Shown here one piece after another: positions 62,393 to 64,000 of a DNA stretch of 64,000 nt; positions within the stretch are counted from its first letter, which is position 1; the number at the start of each line of letters is the position of its first letter. The position numbers were made by a program, and so were the translations under genes. The notes under the pieces are model-generated. The model did no database searches and was not told the DNA's origin. It saw only the letters and a list, made by a program, of their open reading frames with translations. The stretch comes from Caldilineaceae bacterium (GTDB lineage: Bacteria > Chloroflexota > Anaerolineae > Caldilineales > Caldilineaceae), in the NCBI GenBank assembly GCA_022827195.1, contig JAJDTL010000040.1:62001-126000 (forward strand), given 5' to 3'.

Positions 62393-63439
62393 ATGAAAGC
62401 GGCCGTCCTGCAGGCGTTCAAACAGCCGCTGGTATGGCAGGAGGTGGATACGCCGGTGCCGGGACCCGACGAGGTACTGGTGCAGGTCATGGCCTGCGGC
62501 ATCGACGGCACCGACCTGAAGCTCCTGGACGGATTCGGCTACACGCCGGCGCTGCCCTTTGTCATAGGGCATGAGGTGGCCGGGGTGGTGGCTGAGGTCG
62601 GAGAAGGGGTGACCGGCTTCGAGCCGGGCGAGCGGGTGATCGTCTACAACTTCACAACCTGCGGGGACTGCCTGCCTTGCAGGACCTATCGTGAACAGAT
62701 CTGCGTCAATATGGGCGGCGTGCTGGGCGCCAAAGACCGGCACGGCGGCTATGCCGAATACCTGTCCATACCTGCGCGCCAGCTGGTACGCGTTTCGGAG
62801 AGAGTAGCTTGGCAGGACAGCGCGGTCTGCTGCGACGCCGGCATGACAGGCTTTCATGCGGTCGACCGCGCCGGGCTGCGTGTGGGCGAAAGCGTGCTGA
62901 TCATCGGCGTCGGCGGGGTGGGGTCGATGGCCGTGCAGCTGGCCAAAGCCGCGGGCGCACGCGTGCTGGCGGTAGAGCAGTCGGAGGCGAAGGCGGATTG
63001 GGCCCGCAGGCTGGGCGCCGATGAGGTCCTTTACGCTGAGGGCACGGATATCCCTGCTGCGGTCCGTGAGCGCACAGACGGGCTGGGTGTTGACTGCGTA
63101 ATCGACATCGTGGGTTTGACGGAGACGATGGGAGCCGGGATCAACGCTCTGCGTAACGGCGGACGCCTGGTCGTCGTCGGTTACACGCCTGACTTTTACC
63201 CCATCGAAGGCAAGTACCTGGCACAGAATGAGCTGGCGATCATCGGCACGCGCGCCGGACGCAAGCAGGACCTGATCGACGTGTCGCGTCTGATGGCGGA
63301 GGGCAAGATCCGCTCGATTGTTACCCGGACTTTCCCGATGGAAGAGGCCAATGAGGCGTTGGCGGTCTTACGCACGGGAGATATCCTGGGGCGGATTGTT
63401 TTGCTGACGCCCGCCGGCAGGCAGGCGATGGACGATTGA
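62393..63439 (+). CDS. Zinc-dependent alcohol dehydrogenase
   Basis: A 348-residue medium-chain dehydrogenase. Catalytic zinc ligands are Cys35 (MACGIDGTD) and H60-E61 (IGHEVAG); the structural zinc Cys set is C90, C93, C96 and C104 (CGDCLPCRTYREQIC). The Rossmann motif GVGGVGSMAVQLA is near 173-185. ATG 62393 has AGGAGG about seven bases upstream. It probably oxidises a hydroxyl of a sugar or sugar acid, in the threonine/sorbitol dehydrogenase manner. It is in series with the preceding isomerase gene and the following amidohydrolase. Confidence 0.93.
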   Translation: MKAAVLQAFKQPLVWQEVDTPVPGPDEVLVQVMACGIDGTDLKLLDGFGYTPALPFVIGHEVAGVVAEVGEGVTGFEPGERVIVYNFTTCGDCLPCRTYREQICVNMGGVLGAKDRHGGYAEYLSIPARQLVRVSERVAWQDSAVCCDAGMTGFHAVDRAGLRVGESVLIIGVGGVGSMAVQLAKAAGARVLAVEQSEAKADWARRLGADEVLYAEGTDIPAAVRERTDGLGVDCVIDIVGLTETMGAGINALRNGGRLVVVGYTPDFYPIEGKYLAQNELAIIGTRAGRKQDLIDVSRLMAEGKIRSIVTRTFPMEEANEALAVLRTGDILGRIVLLTPAGRQAMDD

Positions 63440-63539
63440 CGGCCCCCGTACCTTTGCTCCTGCAGGAACGCCGATTGCCCGAGGTTGTTCTCTTTTCCGG
63501 GCAAAGCAAGCGAATGGAAAGTTGCTCAGCGCATTGACA

Positions 63540-64000
63540 ATGCTTGTTGACGCACACAGCCACATATTCCCTCGAATTCATGGCCTGAATGCCGCCGGAC
63601 CGACACGAGGTCTGGGCTACGGGCGGGCGATGGTCGGTCCGGAAGAACGGCAGGTGACGCCCCCTTTCGGCAAAGGGCTGAGCTACACGCCCGAGACGCT
63701 GCTGGCCAATCTTGACTGGGCCGGTGTAGACAGGGCGGTGTTACTGCAGGGCCCGTTCTACGGCGAATGTGACGATTACGTTTTGGATGCCCTGCAAAGA
63801 TACGGCGACAAGCTTGTGGGCGCGGCCTACTTCGACCCGTGGATGGAGGACAGCCGCTCCGCTTTCGACGAACTCTTCGAAAAAGGAGGCATGGAAGCGG
63901 GGTTTCGCGCGCTCAAGCTGGAATGTTCGGTGCCGACCGGTTTGTGCGGCATTCATCCGCAGGCGCGGCTCGACGCGCCCGACCTTGCCTGGCTGTGGCG
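63540..64000 (+). CDS. Amidohydrolase_2-family protein, cut by window end
   Basis: A frame starting ATG 63540 is open to the window edge, showing the first 153 residues. The start LVDAHSHIFPRIHG carries the HxH metal motif at His6 and His8 of the amidohydrolase superfamily; LDWAGVDRAVLLQGP follows. The short TIM-barrel branch includes decarboxylases and sugar 1,5-lactonases such as L-fuconolactonase. In this island a lactone hydrolase or decarboxylase role is plausible. There is no good Shine-Dalgarno; the 100-base gap upstream holds no gene. Confidence 0.8.
   Translation, partial: MLVDAHSHIFPRIHGLNAAGPTRGLGYGRAMVGPEERQVTPPFGKGLSYTPETLLANLDWAGVDRAVLLQGPFYGECDDYVLDALQRYGDKLVGAAYFDPWMEDSRSAFDELFEKGGMEAGFRALKLECSVPTGLCGIHPQARLDAPDLAWLW

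Overview
The window is about 60% GC and densely coded. It reads like a chromosomal segment of an uncultivated Chloroflexota bacterium, most like the Caldilinea-type lineages found in sponges, seawater and soil. This placement is inference. It rests on several PhyH-family dioxygenases, two Uma2 nucleases, several PIN-type toxin modules, an MqnA (futalosine) menaquinone gene, a secreted SH3 protein with a Thr/Pro (TPTPT-type) linker, and large secondary-metabolism-like oxidoreductases. No rRNA, tRNA, CRISPR array, transposase, integrase or phage gene was seen.

Layout. 1-3.5 kb: oxidative genes (a cupin cut by the window edge, a PhyH dioxygenase with an HxG instead of HxD iron motif, a cytochrome P450). 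3.5-6.5 kb: arginine synthesis (argG with a structured leader, then argJ). 6.6-14.3 kb: an accessory, partly decayed zone with an intact Phd/PIN pair, a truncated PhyH gene, mqnA, an amidase, a Uma2 gene, an intact antitoxin beside a dead vapC, a redoxin, a decayed small gene and a second intact PIN operon. 14.5-20 kb: an SRPBCC protein and an aapJQMP-type amino-acid ABC operon. 20-27 kb: a zinc-ribbon membrane protein, a second Uma2, a TPP enzyme with an enolase-superfamily enzyme, and two PhyH proteins, one fused to HEAT repeats. 27-32 kb: a MacB-type ATPase with a very large FtsX permease. 32-48 kb: two PPOX flavoproteins, DUF2277, fhs, a SNF2 helicase with a SWIM-like partner, a COG4091-type dehydrogenase, an aldo/keto reductase, a GNAT protein, a frameshifted DUF169 gene, an orphan HlyD-type adaptor and the SH3 protein.

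48-64 kb looks like one catabolic island. It holds a large glycoside-hydrolase-like protein, an enolase-superfamily sugar-acid dehydratase-like protein, an SDR dehydrogenase, a complete Opp/Dpp-type ABC transporter (binding protein, two permeases, two ATPases), a BKACE-family C-C bond-cleaving enzyme, a TIM-barrel sugar isomerase/epimerase, a zinc alcohol dehydrogenase and an amidohydrolase_2 enzyme running off the right edge. The parts fit uptake of a sugar-derived oligomer or acid and its non-phosphorylative oxidation. The substrate cannot be read from sequence, and this combination is my best candidate for an undescribed pathway.

Regulatory features of note are a multi-hairpin leader with an intrinsic terminator before argG, Shine-Dalgarno sequences inside or beside hairpins (mqnA, the HlyD adaptor gene), strong hairpins directly after both ABC binding-protein genes, a palindrome over the promoter of a PIN operon, and 10-bp-phased repeats ending in a perfect palindrome upstream of the Opp ATPase genes.
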